Assembly: GCA_963743275.1 (NCBI GenBank)
Contig: CAVUPB010000003.1
Location: 133,251 to 197,250 of the forward strand
Length of the DNA: 64,000 bases
Reading direction: 5' to 3'
Origin: JALYLC01 sp963743275
Lineage (GTDB): Bacteria; Actinomycetota; Thermoleophilia; Gaiellales; JALYLC01
Shown here: positions 7,979 through 15,850 of the stretch, piece after piece
Layout of the letters: every line of letters starts with the position of its first letter
Position numbering within the stretch: position 1 is the stretch's first letter
Made by a program: the position numbers and the translations under genes
The notes under the pieces: generated by a model
What the model saw: the letters and a program-made list of their open reading frames with translations, nothing else
Databases searched by the model: none
What the model was told of the DNA's origin: nothing

Positions 7979-9379
7979 ATGCCCGACGTGAAGCGCGTGA
8001 TGATCATCGGCCTCGACTGCGCCGAGCCGAGCCTCGTGCTCGGCCGCTACCGCGACCAGTTGCCGACCCTCTCGGCGCTCGCCGACGCCGGTGCGTACGG
8101 CCGGCTCGAGTCGGTGGTGCCGCCGATCACGGTGCCCGCGTGGTCCTGCATGATGTCGAGCCGGACGCCCGGCGACCTCGGGATCTACGGCTTCCGCAAC
8201 CGCAGCGACCACTCCTACGACAACCTCTTCATCGCCAACGGCGCGGCCGTCAAGGAGCCGCGCCTGTGGGACATCCTCGGGCGCCGCGGCAAGCGCAGCA
8301 TCGTGCTCGGCGTGCCGGGCACGTTCCCGGTGCGGCCGCTCAACGGCGTCATGGTCTCGTGCTTCCTGACGCCGTCCGTCGAGTCGCAGTACACGTTCCC
8401 GCCGGCGCTCCGCAACGAGGTCGAGGACGTCGTCGGCGAGTACCTCTTCGACTGCACCGAGTTCCGCACCGAGGACAAGGACGACCTGCTCCGCCAGATC
8501 TACGAGATGACGGACAAGCGCTTCAAGCTCGCCGACCACCTCCTCGCGACGAAGCCGTGGGAGCTCTTCGCGATGGTCGAGATGGGCACCGACCGCATCC
8601 ACCACGGGTTCTGGAAGGACATGGACGCCGAGCACCGCAAGCACGTGCCGGGCGGCGCCTACGAGAACGCGATCCTCGACTACCTCGTGCACGTCGACGG
8701 CCTGCTCGCGAAGCTGCTGCGCCACGCCGACGACGAGACGGCCGTGCTCGTGGTCTCGGACCACGGCGCCAAGCGCATGGACGGCGGCATCCGCATCAAC
8801 GAGTGGCTGCGCCAGGAGGGGCTGCTCGGGCTCGAGCGCGAGCCCGAGGGGCGGTCGAGCACGCGCGAGTGCGGCATCGACTGGTCGCGCACGAAGGTCT
8901 GGGCCGAGGGCGGCTACTACTCCCGCGTGTTCCTCAACGTCGAGGGCCGCGAGCCGAACGGCACGATCCCGGCGGCCGACTACGAGCGCTTCCGCGACGA
9001 GCTCGCGGAGCGCATCCGCGCGATCCCGGACGACCAGGGGCGCCCGATCCCGACGAAGGTCTTCCGTCCCGAGGACGTGTACCCGGAGGTCAAGGGCGTC
9101 GCGCCCGACCTCCTCGTGCACTTCGGCGACCTCTACTGGCGCGCCGTCGGCACCGTCGGCGGCGACGAGGGCCTCTACACGTTCGACAACGACACGGGGC
9201 CCGACGACGCCAACCACGCCCAGCACGGGATGTTCATCCTGCGCGCGCCGGGCGTCGAGCCCGGCCTGCGCGAGGGCGCGCACCTGCTCGACATCGCCCC
9301 GACCGTGCTCGAGCTGCTGGGCCAGCCCGTGCCGCCCGCGATGCGGGGCGCAAGCCTCCTGGAGCGTGTGCCGGCATGA
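7979..9379 (+). CDS. Alkaline phosphatase superfamily protein (type I phosphodiesterase/nucleotide pyrophosphatase-like)
   Basis: A 466-residue cytoplasmic-looking protein. The metal-site pattern of the superfamily is visible: MIIGLDCAEPSL (first Asp), the probable nucleophile Thr in PPITVPAWSCMMS, MGTDRIHHGFW, VVSDHGAKRMDGG, and HAQHGMFI near the C-terminus. Such enzymes hydrolyse phosphate or sulfate esters, or transfer phosphoalcohol groups. It has no signal peptide. It overlaps the downstream LuxR-type gene by 4 nt, which is followed by a flippase and later by cysC-sat, so a role in making or editing a decorated envelope glycan is reasonable inference. A GGAG sits about 7 nt before the ATG. 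Confidence 0.85.
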   Translation: MPDVKRVMIIGLDCAEPSLVLGRYRDQLPTLSALADAGAYGRLESVVPPITVPAWSCMMSSRTPGDLGIYGFRNRSDHSYDNLFIANGAAVKEPRLWDILGRRGKRSIVLGVPGTFPVRPLNGVMVSCFLTPSVESQYTFPPALRNEVEDVVGEYLFDCTEFRTEDKDDLLRQIYEMTDKRFKLADHLLATKPWELFAMVEMGTDRIHHGFWKDMDAEHRKHVPGGAYENAILDYLVHVDGLLAKLLRHADDETAVLVVSDHGAKRMDGGIRINEWLRQEGLLGLEREPEGRSSTRECGIDWSRTKVWAEGGYYSRVFLNVEGREPNGTIPAADYERFRDELAERIRAIPDDQGRPIPTKVFRPEDVYPEVKGVAPDLLVHFGDLYWRAVGTVGGDEGLYTFDNDTGPDDANHAQHGMFILRAPGVEPGLREGAHLLDIAPTVLELLGQPVPPAMRGASLLERVPA

Positions 9380-9594
9380 GCGACGAGCTCTCGCCGCGCG
9401 AGCGCGAGGTCCTGGAGCGGGCGGCGTTCGGCCGCTCCAACGGCCAGATCGCGGCCGAGCTCGGCGTTACCGTCAACACCGTGAAGTTCCACCTCGCGAG
9501 CATCTTCCGCAAGCTCGGCGTCGCCAACCGGACGGCCGCTGCGACCGCCTACGTGCGGATGGGCGTCCGGGACGACGAGCGCCTGGCGCCGTGA
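9376..9594 (+). CDS. Small LuxR-type HTH protein
   Basis: A 72-residue protein that is almost only a LuxR/GerE DNA-binding domain: LSPREREVLERAAFGRSNGQ, then the recognition helix region VTVNTVKFHLASIFRKLGV. There is no receiver, PAS or ligand domain. It overlaps the upstream gene (ATGA) and the flippase gene downstream (GTGA) by 4 nt, so it is produced together with the glycan enzymes. Stand-alone HTH proteins of this kind can act as regulators or as antagonists of larger LuxR proteins; the NarL-type regulator 1.7 kb downstream has a closely similar HTH (VTEQTVKFHLSNIYRKLGV). Confidence 0.85.
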   Translation: MSDELSPREREVLERAAFGRSNGQIAAELGVTVNTVKFHLASIFRKLGVANRTAAATAYVRMGVRDDERLAP

Positions 9595-11129
9595 GCGCCG
9601 ACAGCCCGGCTCAGCCGGCGGGGATGCGCACCGACCTGTCGTCCAGCGCCGGGGCGATGGCGCGTGGCGCGGCGCGCGGCGCGCTCGGCGCGCTGGTCGC
9701 GAGCGTGCTCGCGCTCGCGTTCCAGGCGATCGTGCGGCACATCGTCGACATCGACACGATGGGCCTCTTCACGCTCGCGACGACGGTCGTCGTGCTGGCC
9801 CAGCTGCCGGCGCTGTTCGGCCTCGAGGCGGGAGCCGTGCGCTACGTCTCGCTCGGCGCCGCGGCGGGGGACGAGCGTGCGGCGCGCGGCAGCGCCCAGG
9901 CGGCGCTGATCGCCGGGCTCGTGCTGAGCACGATCGCGGCGGCCGTGCTCTTCCTGCTCGCGCACGACATCTGCGCGCGCTTCAGCAAGCCCGGCGCGAC
10001 GCACCTCCTGCAGCTCGCGGCGCTGGCGCTCCCGCTCCTGTGCACGAGCCGCGTGTGCGCCGCCTGCGTGCTCGGCTTCGGGCTGACCGGCCGCTCGTCG
10101 ACGATCACGGCCGCGCAGAACGTCACGCGCCTGCTCGTGACCGTGCCGCTCGTGCTCGTCCTGGCCGACGTGACGGCGCTCGGGCTCGGCTTCGCGATCG
10201 CCGGCCTGGCGGGGACGATCTTCGCGATCTGGCTCCTGCGCAGCGTCAACCCGAGCATCCTCGTGCCCGCGCGCGACCGCTGGGCGCTGCGCTCGATGAT
10301 CGGGTTCTCATGGCCGCAGACGCTCAGCCAGAGCCTCTACCTGGCGACGCTGTGGACCGACACGCTCGTCCTCGCGCACTACGGCACGGCACACCAGGTC
10401 GGCATCTACGGCCTCGTCGTCGCTCTGCTCGCGCCGGTCTCGCAGCTGACCGTCGCCGTCTCGCAGGCCTTCACGCCGCGCATCGCCGGCACGCACGCGC
10501 GCGGCGACAACGCCTCGATGGCGCAGATGCTGCGGCGCGTGTCGTACTGGAACCTCGCGGTCGCGCTGCCGATCCTCGGCTCGATGGCGGTCCTGCGCGA
10601 GCCGCTGCTCGCGCTCTTCGGCCGCGGCTACCAGGCCGGAGCGGCTCCGCTCGTCCTGCTCGCGATCGGCCAGCTCGTGCTCAACGCGGCGGGGCCGCTG
10701 ACGGCCGTGATCAACCTCTCGGGCCATCCGCGCGTGACGCTCTTCGACAACGCCCTCGTGTTCGGCGCGAACCTCGCGCTCTGCCTCATCCTGGTGCCGC
10801 GCTACGGCATGCCCGGCGCCGCGGCCTCGACGCTGATCGCGCTCTGCAGCGTGACGTTGCTCCAGATCGGCCAGGTCGCGCGGCTGTTCCGCATCCACCC
10901 CTTCCGCGACGACCAGCTGCGCTGCCTCGCGGCGGGCGGAGTGGCCGCGCTGGCGACGGGCGCGCTGACGCTGCTGCCCTGGCCGGCCCCGCTCTTCGAG
11001 GTCGTCGCGGGCGGACTGGTGTTCGTCGTGGTCTACGCCGCCGGCATCGCCGCGCTGGGCGTGCGCGACGAGACGAGAGAACTCGCGCAACGTGCGCGAG
11101 ATCGTCTCCTGCGCCGGGGGTCGACCTGA
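9591..11129 (+). CDS. Polysaccharide/oligosaccharide flippase (MATE/MOP superfamily)
   Basis: A 512-residue integral membrane protein starting at GTG 9591 within the stop of the preceding gene. About 14 hydrophobic segments are recognisable in two similar halves, with short charged loops, as in Wzx-type flippases of the MOP superfamily. The product would move lipid-linked saccharides across the membrane. It is the last gene of the phosphatase-superfamily/LuxR/flippase operon and is followed by a 7-bp inverted repeat. Substrate identity cannot be read from the sequence. Confidence 0.87.
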   Translation: MSADSPAQPAGMRTDLSSSAGAMARGAARGALGALVASVLALAFQAIVRHIVDIDTMGLFTLATTVVVLAQLPALFGLEAGAVRYVSLGAAAGDERAARGSAQAALIAGLVLSTIAAAVLFLLAHDICARFSKPGATHLLQLAALALPLLCTSRVCAACVLGFGLTGRSSTITAAQNVTRLLVTVPLVLVLADVTALGLGFAIAGLAGTIFAIWLLRSVNPSILVPARDRWALRSMIGFSWPQTLSQSLYLATLWTDTLVLAHYGTAHQVGIYGLVVALLAPVSQLTVAVSQAFTPRIAGTHARGDNASMAQMLRRVSYWNLAVALPILGSMAVLREPLLALFGRGYQAGAAPLVLLAIGQLVLNAAGPLTAVINLSGHPRVTLFDNALVFGANLALCLILVPRYGMPGAAASTLIALCSVTLLQIGQVARLFRIHPFRDDQLRCLAAGGVAALATGALTLLPWPAPLFEVVAGGLVFVVVYAAGIAALGVRDETRELAQRARDRLLRRGST

Positions 11130-11139
11130 TAGAACGGAT

Positions 11140-11161
11140 GGGTGGGATAGCTAGCCCACCC
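11140..11161 (+). terminator. Inverted repeat after the flippase gene
   Basis: GGGTGGG at 11140-11146 and CCCACCC at 11155-11161 form a perfect 7-bp stem with an 8-nt loop, 10 nt after the flippase stop. There is no U-tract, so it may be a weak terminator or an operator for the following gene rather than a classical intrinsic terminator. Confidence 0.45.
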
Positions 11162-11171
11162 ACTCAATGGG

Positions 11172-11200
11172 TTGACAGAAAGCGCAGATCCGTTGTAGAC
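11172..11200 (+). promoter_or_regulatory. Putative promoter of the orphan response regulator
   Basis: A perfect -35 TTGACA at 11172-11177 is followed 16-17 nt later by TGTAGA/GTAGAC (11194-11200), a weak -10. The leader of roughly 60 nt carries AGGAGG at 11251-11256, nine nt before the ATG. Confidence 0.45.
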
Positions 11201-11265
11201 GGGTGGGGTTCGGGTTTGAGGCGGGAGACGATGCGCGCGTTTGCGCGCTGAGGAGGCTGGTGGAG

Positions 11266-11958
11266 ATGGCGAGCGAAGCCGTGGCACAGGAACGACGGGC
11301 GCGCATCCGGATTGTGATCGCCGACGACCACCGCCTCGTACTCAGCGGGCTGCGCGCCGCGCTCGCCGATGCCGAGGGCATCGAGGTCGTGGGTGAGGCG
11401 ACGACCGGCCGCGCAGCCGTCAAGACCGTCATCGCCCGCCAGCCCGACGTCATCCTCCTCGACCTGCGCATGCCCGACGGCGACGGCTTCTGGGCCCTGC
11501 GCGAGATCCGCCGCGAAGCCCCGAACACCCGCGTCGTGGTGCTCTCGATGCACGACGACCCGCAGCACGTCAACCAGGCGCTGGCCGACGGCGCCTGCGG
11601 CTACATCGTCAAGTCGATCGAGCCGGGCGAGCTCGCCTCCGCGATCCGCCACACCGTCGACGGCACGGTCTTCACGAGCGCCGGCGCCCCCTCCTCGCTG
11701 CGCTCGACCTCGCAGGACAGCCCTCAGCGCCTGATCACCGAGCGCGAGCTCGAGATCCTCCAGTACGTCGCCGAGGGCCTCTCGAACTCGCAGATCGGCA
11801 AGCAGCTGTGGGTCACCGAGCAGACGGTGAAGTTCCACCTCTCGAACATCTACCGCAAGCTCGGCGTCTCCAACCGCACCGAGGCGAGCCGCTACGCGCT
11901 GCGCCACGGCCTCGTGCGCTCGGACGACACCTCCCCCGCGCTCTCCTTGCGCGCCTGA
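11266..11958 (+). CDS. NarL/FixJ-family response regulator
   Basis: A 230-residue two-domain regulator. The receiver has the acidic pair in IADDHRLVLSG, the phosphoacceptor Asp in VILLDLRMPDGDGF and the conserved Lys in GYIVKSIEPGEL. A Ser-rich linker leads to a LuxR-type HTH (LITERELEILQYVAEGLSN, VTEQTVKFHLSNIYRKLGV). No sensor kinase gene is in the neighbourhood, so the partner is elsewhere. Start at ATG 11266 is set by the strong AGGAGG at 11251-11256. Its position between the flippase operon and the sulfate-activation operon makes it a candidate regulator of this envelope cluster (inference). Confidence 0.92.
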   Translation: MASEAVAQERRARIRIVIADDHRLVLSGLRAALADAEGIEVVGEATTGRAAVKTVIARQPDVILLDLRMPDGDGFWALREIRREAPNTRVVVLSMHDDPQHVNQALADGACGYIVKSIEPGELASAIRHTVDGTVFTSAGAPSSLRSTSQDSPQRLITERELEILQYVAEGLSNSQIGKQLWVTEQTVKFHLSNIYRKLGVSNRTEASRYALRHGLVRSDDTSPALSLRA

Positions 11959-11973
11959 CCCGGGCGCGACGCG

Positions 11974-12207
11974 TCACTCGAGGTAGCCGAGCGCCTGGAG
12001 CCGCCGCCGCACCGCGTCCAGCTCGTCGCGCGAGAGCTGCTCTGCGCCCTCGGCGGCTTCCGCGCGCTGGCTCGCGACGAGGTCGCGCAGGACGTAGACG
12101 GCGAACTCCGTGACCGAGCGAAACCCCGTTCCGTCGATGACCTGCCCGAGCTGCTCGTAGAGCGGGCGCGGGATCTTGAGCGTCACGTCGGGGGATCGGT
12201 CGGGCAT
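11974..12207 (-). CDS. Small ribbon-helix-helix-like protein
   Basis: A 77-residue protein: a short polar start, then VTLKIPRPLYEQLGQVI and TEFAVYVLRDLVASQ, which read as a beta strand and two helices like a CopG/ribbon-helix-helix DNA-binding fold, and a C-terminal helix with LSRDELDAVRRRLQALGYLE. It is divergent from cysC-sat, and a 7-bp inverted repeat lies in the shared upstream region. I infer a local regulator, possibly of sulfate activation. Whether it binds DNA is not shown by sequence alone. The start at 12207 is the ATG that begins the conserved part; no clear ribosome binding site is seen. Confidence 0.65.
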   Translation of the reverse strand: MPDRSPDVTLKIPRPLYEQLGQVIDGTGFRSVTEFAVYVLRDLVASQRAEAAEGAEQLSRDELDAVRRRLQALGYLE

Positions 12208-12244
12208 GCGGCTAGACGAACGGTCGGGATCGGCGGCCCGGAGG

Positions 12245-12274
12245 TTGACACTCTCACAGGAGTGTCGGCACAGT
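12245..12274 (+). promoter_or_regulatory. Promoter and inverted repeat upstream of cysC
   Basis: TTGACA at 12245-12250 and CACAGT at 12269-12274 are spaced by 18 nt. The inverted repeat GACACTC (12247-12253) and GAGTGTC (12260-12266) overlaps the -35 and spacer, an arrangement suited to repression. The implied transcript has a leader of about 220 nt before the cysC ATG at 12500; I see no recognisable riboswitch in it. Confidence 0.5.
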
Positions 12275-12499
12275 GGTTGCAATGACCCGCCTCGAATTCA
12301 GAGTCTAGGTGGGGGCAGGGCCCGGCACGGGTCGGGGGGGATCGGCCGGCGCGGGAGCGGACGCTGCAGGGAGGGTCGCTCTCGCGCCCGGTACGCCGCC
12401 CGCGAGCCCGTCGCCGCGCACGTCCGACCGGCCGAGCGGCCACCCCGAACGGGTGGGTGTATTACTTTGCCTTCTACACGCAATAAGGAGTTCTGGGAT

Positions 12500-13057
12500 A
12501 TGAGCGAGACGCAGGGATTCACCATCTGGTTCACCGGCCTGTCGGGCGCGGGCAAGTCGACGATCGCCGACCTCGTGATCCCGGAGCTCGAGCGCCGCGG
12601 CCGCACGCCCGAGCCGCTCGACGGCGACGTCGTGCGGACGCACCTCTCGAAGGGCCTCGGGTTCTCGAAGGAGGATCGCGACACCAACATCGAGCGGATC
12701 GGCTGGGTCGCGAGCCGCATCACGCGCCACGGCGGCGTGCCCGTCGTGTCGGCGATCTCGCCCTACGAGGAGACGCGCCAGTCCGCACGCGCGTCGGTCG
12801 AGGAGTTCGGGGCGTTCGTGTGCGTGCACGTGCACGCGTCGGTGGACGAGTGCGTCCGCCGCGACACGAAGGGTCTCTACGCGAAGGCGATCTCCGGTGA
12901 GATCAAGGAGTTCACGGGCATCAGCGATCCCTACGAGGAGCCGACGGCGCCCGAGCTGACGGTCTCGACCGAGAGCGAGTCGCCCGAGGAGAGCGCCGCC
13001 CGCGTCGTCGCGTATCTCGAGCAGCGCGGCCTCGTCAAGGCCGCGGTGCCGGCGTGA
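12500..13057 (+). CDS. cysC: Adenylylsulfate (APS) kinase
   Basis: A 185-residue P-loop kinase, typical for CysC. Walker A is FTGLSGAGKSTIA (residues about 10-22); DGDVVRTHLSKGLGFS and RTNIERI-like DRDTNIERIGWVASRI are the APS-binding motifs, and KGLYAKAISGEIKEFTGI forms the lid. It phosphorylates APS to PAPS, the universal sulfate donor. GGAG nine nt before the ATG supports the start, and the stop overlaps the sat start codon (GTGA). No PAPS reductase or sulfotransferase is encoded nearby, so PAPS made here could serve sulfation of the glycan encoded around it or general sulfur assimilation. Confidence 0.95.
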   Translation: MSETQGFTIWFTGLSGAGKSTIADLVIPELERRGRTPEPLDGDVVRTHLSKGLGFSKEDRDTNIERIGWVASRITRHGGVPVVSAISPYEETRQSARASVEEFGAFVCVHVHASVDECVRRDTKGLYAKAISGEIKEFTGISDPYEEPTAPELTVSTESESPEESAARVVAYLEQRGLVKAAVPA

Positions 13058-14175
13058 CCTCGGGCCTGATCGCCCCGCACGGAGGCTCGCTCGTCACCCG
13101 CACCGGCGAGCGCCCGGCGGACGTCGAGGGCCTCGAGCGGATCACGCTCAGCTCGCGCGAGGTCGCCGACCTGGACATGCTCGCGAGCGGCGCCCTCTCG
13201 CCGCTGCGCGGCTTCATGGGCAAGGCCGACTACGCGCGCGTCGTCGAGGAGATGAAGCTCGCCGACGGCACCATCTGGGCGCTGCCCGTGACGCTTGCCG
13301 TCGCCGAGGCGCCCAAGGGCGAGCGCGTTGCGCTCGCGTCCGAGGACGGCACGCTGCTGGCCACGCTCGACGTCGGCGAGGTCTACGCCTACGACGCCAG
13401 GCACGAGGCCGAGCGCTGCTTCCGCACGAGCGAGGACGCCCACCCGGGAGTTGCGCGGCTCTACGGCCAGCCCGGGCAGTACCTGTCGGGTGACGTGACC
13501 GTGTTCGAGCGGCCGAAGCCGTCGTTCCCGGAGCTCGCGCTCGACCCCGAGCAGACACGGGCGGCGTTCGCCGAGCGCGGCTGGAAGCGCGTCGTCGGGT
13601 TCCAGACGCGCAACCCGATCCACCGCGCGCACGAGTACGTCACGAAGGCCGCGCTCGAGGTCGTCGACGGCATCCTCATCCACCCGCTCGTGGGCGAGAC
13701 CAAGGGCGACGACGTGCCGGCTGCGGTGCGCGTCGACTGCTACCACGCGCTGCTCGACAACTACTACCCGGCCAACCGCACGCTCCTGGCCGCGTTCCCG
13801 GCGGCCATGCGCTACGGCGGGCCGCGCGAGGCGGTCTGGCACGCGATCTGCCGCAAGAACTACGGCTGCTCGCACTTCATCGTCGGGCGCGACCACGCGG
13901 GCGTCGGCAGCTACTACGGCACCTACGACGCCCAGCAGATCTTCGACGAGCTCGACGCGGCCGCGCTCGGCATCGAGCCGATGATGTTCGAGCACTCGTT
14001 CTTCTGCAAGACCTGCGGCTCGATGGCGTCCGGCAAGACCTGCCCGCACGACCGCGAGGCGCACGTCTTCCTGTCCGGCACCATGGTGCGCGAGATGCTC
14101 GGCCGCGGCGAGCGCCCGCCGGAGGAGTTCACGCGCGCCGAGGTCGCCGACATCCTGATCCGCGCGTACGCCTAG
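13054..14175 (+). CDS. sat: Sulfate adenylyltransferase (ATP sulfurylase), single-subunit type
   Basis: A 373-residue enzyme starting at GTG 13054 in the cysC stop. It has the N-terminal PUA-like domain and a catalytic domain with FQTRNPIHRAHEY (QXRN and HXXH) and GRDHAGVGSYYG. Near the C-terminus CKTCGSMASGKTCPHD looks like a zinc site, present in many homo-oligomeric bacterial and archaeal forms. It adenylates sulfate with ATP to give APS, which CysC converts to PAPS; co-translation of the two enzymes makes sense because the first reaction is thermodynamically unfavourable. This is not the CysD/CysN type. Confidence 0.96.
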   Translation: MTSGLIAPHGGSLVTRTGERPADVEGLERITLSSREVADLDMLASGALSPLRGFMGKADYARVVEEMKLADGTIWALPVTLAVAEAPKGERVALASEDGTLLATLDVGEVYAYDARHEAERCFRTSEDAHPGVARLYGQPGQYLSGDVTVFERPKPSFPELALDPEQTRAAFAERGWKRVVGFQTRNPIHRAHEYVTKAALEVVDGILIHPLVGETKGDDVPAAVRVDCYHALLDNYYPANRTLLAAFPAAMRYGGPREAVWHAICRKNYGCSHFIVGRDHAGVGSYYGTYDAQQIFDELDAAALGIEPMMFEHSFFCKTCGSMASGKTCPHDREAHVFLSGTMVREMLGRGERPPEEFTRAEVADILIRAYA

Positions 14176-14288
14176 CCGTACGCCGATCACTGGACCTTTT
14201 GGGGGGGCAGGCTCGACGTCCGTCGTTCACTCCCGCACGCAATCAGGGCGTACGCTCGTAGTCCGAGTGTCACCCTGGGGAGGGGAAG

Positions 14289-14840
14289 ATGGACGCGAGC
14301 CGCACCTTCGGGTTCGTTCGATCGGCGATCGATCCGCGCGCCTATCTGGGCCTTTTCCGGCTCGTGCACTGGTACAACCGCACGCACGTCAGCCAGCGCC
14401 GTCTGCTGACGTGCGGGGCGGACGTGCGGCTTTCGCCGCTCGCCGCATTCGCGAACGCGCAGCGGATCACGATCGGCGCGCGCACGCGCGTCGGCGACCA
14501 CGTCTCGCTGTGGGCCGGAGACCGCGAGGGGCGCATCGCGATCGGCAGCGACTGCCTGATCGGCCCGAGGGCGTTCGTGACGGCCTCGGACTACTCGCTC
14601 GATCCCTCCTCGACGATCAAGTCGCAGGAGACGCGCGAGCGCGACATCGTGATCGGCGACGACGTCTGGATCGGCGCCGGTGCGATCATCACCGCCGGGG
14701 TCGTGATCGGCGACGGAGCCGTGATCGGCGCAGGCGCCGTCGTGCGCCGCTCGGTGCCGGCCGGGGCGATCGTCGCCGGCAATCCCGCGCGCATGAGCGC
14801 ATCTCGCCTAACGGGGGGTCTGCCGGCCGCTGTTGCATGA
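14289..14840 (+). CDS. Hexapeptide-repeat acyltransferase (LacA/WbbJ-like)
   Basis: A 183-residue left-handed beta-helix protein. Imperfect hexapeptide repeats run from about residue 60 (ITIGARTRVGDHVSL) to 165 (VVIGDGAVIGAGAVVRR), ending with GAIVAGNPAR, the usual end of the coil. An internal loop DYSLDPSSTIKSQETRERD corresponds to the catalytic loop region, though a canonical His is not obvious there. It would transfer an acetyl or other acyl group to a sugar. GGGGAGGGG lies just upstream of the ATG. It precedes a glycosyltransferase gene by 4 nt and so probably forms an operon with it. Confidence 0.85.
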   Translation: MDASRTFGFVRSAIDPRAYLGLFRLVHWYNRTHVSQRRLLTCGADVRLSPLAAFANAQRITIGARTRVGDHVSLWAGDREGRIAIGSDCLIGPRAFVTASDYSLDPSSTIKSQETRERDIVIGDDVWIGAGAIITAGVVIGDGAVIGAGAVVRRSVPAGAIVAGNPARMSASRLTGGLPAAVA

Positions 14841-14844
14841 TTCG

Positions 14845-15768
14845 ATGGTGACCGGAATGAACCCCGAGATCTCGGTCGTCATCGTGTCGTACAAGGTGCC
14901 CGACCTGCTGCGCGCGTGCCTGGCGTCGGTGCAGCGGGAGGTGGTCGGCTGCTCGTACGAGGTCATCGTCGTCGAGAACGCCTCGGGCGACGCCTCGGCC
15001 GACCTGGTGCGCACGGAGTTCCCCGGTGTCCGCCTGATCGCGCTCGACGAGAACATCGGCTTCGCGGCCGGCTCGAATCTCGGTGCGCGCGCGGCCGAGG
15101 GCGAGTACGTGCTCATGCTCAACCCCGACACCGAGCTCGTCGGCGACACGCTCTCGGCGCTGCTGCGCTACGCGCGCCGGCATCCGGAGGCCGGCCTCGT
15201 CGGCGGGCGCACGCTCAACTCGGCCGGGGAGCTCGACCCCGGATCGTGTTGGGGCGCGCAGAGCCTCTGGAGCCTGTTCTGCTTCGCCTCGGGCATGTCG
15301 ACCCTCTTCCGCCACTCGCGCATCTTCAACCCCGAGTCGCTGGGCGACTGGCCGCGCGACAGCGCGCGCGAGGTCGACATCGTCACGGGCTGCCTCTGCC
15401 TGGCGCCGCGCCCCGTCTGGAACGAGCTCGGCGGCTTCGACGAGGCGTTCTTCATGTACGGCGAGGACGCCGACCTCGCCGCGCGCGCCCGCAAGGCCGG
15501 CTACCGCCCGGCGATCACGCCCGAGGCCGTGATCGTCCACCACGTCGGCCAGTCGTCGCTCTCGGTCGAGAAGCGCGAGATGACGCTGCGCTGCCGCGTT
15601 GCGCTCCTCCGCAAGCACTGGTCTCCCCCGCGTGCCCGCGTCGGCGTCGCCCTGCTGCAGACCGGGACGGGCCTGCGCGCCCTGGGCGCGAACGTCGCCC
15701 GCAGCTCGGGCTCGACCTGGCCCGCGGTCTGGCGCCGGCGCCGCGAGTGGCGCGGCGGCTACGCCTGA
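14845..15768 (+). CDS. Family 2 glycosyltransferase (rhamnosyltransferase-like)
   Basis: About 307 residues: ISVVIVSYKVPDLLRACLAS, YEVIVVENASGD, NIGFAAGSNLGA, the DXD-like MLNPDTELVGD, and the acceptor motif FMYGEDADLAARARKAGY. Proteins with GFAAGxNxG and a FMYxED pair are typically rhamnosyl- or related glycosyltransferases in surface polysaccharide clusters. The C-terminal third is basic and may contact membrane lipid. The start is uncertain: ATG 14845 is used, with ATG 14857 and TTG 14833 as alternatives. It ends 15 nt before a perfect palindrome. Confidence 0.87.
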   Translation: MVTGMNPEISVVIVSYKVPDLLRACLASVQREVVGCSYEVIVVENASGDASADLVRTEFPGVRLIALDENIGFAAGSNLGARAAEGEYVLMLNPDTELVGDTLSALLRYARRHPEAGLVGGRTLNSAGELDPGSCWGAQSLWSLFCFASGMSTLFRHSRIFNPESLGDWPRDSAREVDIVTGCLCLAPRPVWNELGGFDEAFFMYGEDADLAARARKAGYRPAITPEAVIVHHVGQSSLSVEKREMTLRCRVALLRKHWSPPRARVGVALLQTGTGLRALGANVARSSGSTWPAVWRRRREWRGGYA

Positions 15769-15783
15769 GGGTTCAGCGCGCAA

Positions 15784-15820
15784 CCGTGCACGATTGGGGT
15801 CAGACCCCAATCGTGCACGG
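15784..15820. repeat. GGGGTCAGACCCC palindrome, copy 2
   Basis: A perfect palindrome with 18-bp arms around one central A (15802). The outer arm matches copy 1 (GTGCACGATT), but here the right arm pairs without a bulge. It lies between two convergent genes and could serve as a bidirectional terminator or be a REP-type mobile repeat. Confidence 0.85.
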
Positions 15821-15850
15821 CCGATTCGCGGGTGGCCGCGCCGGCATGGG

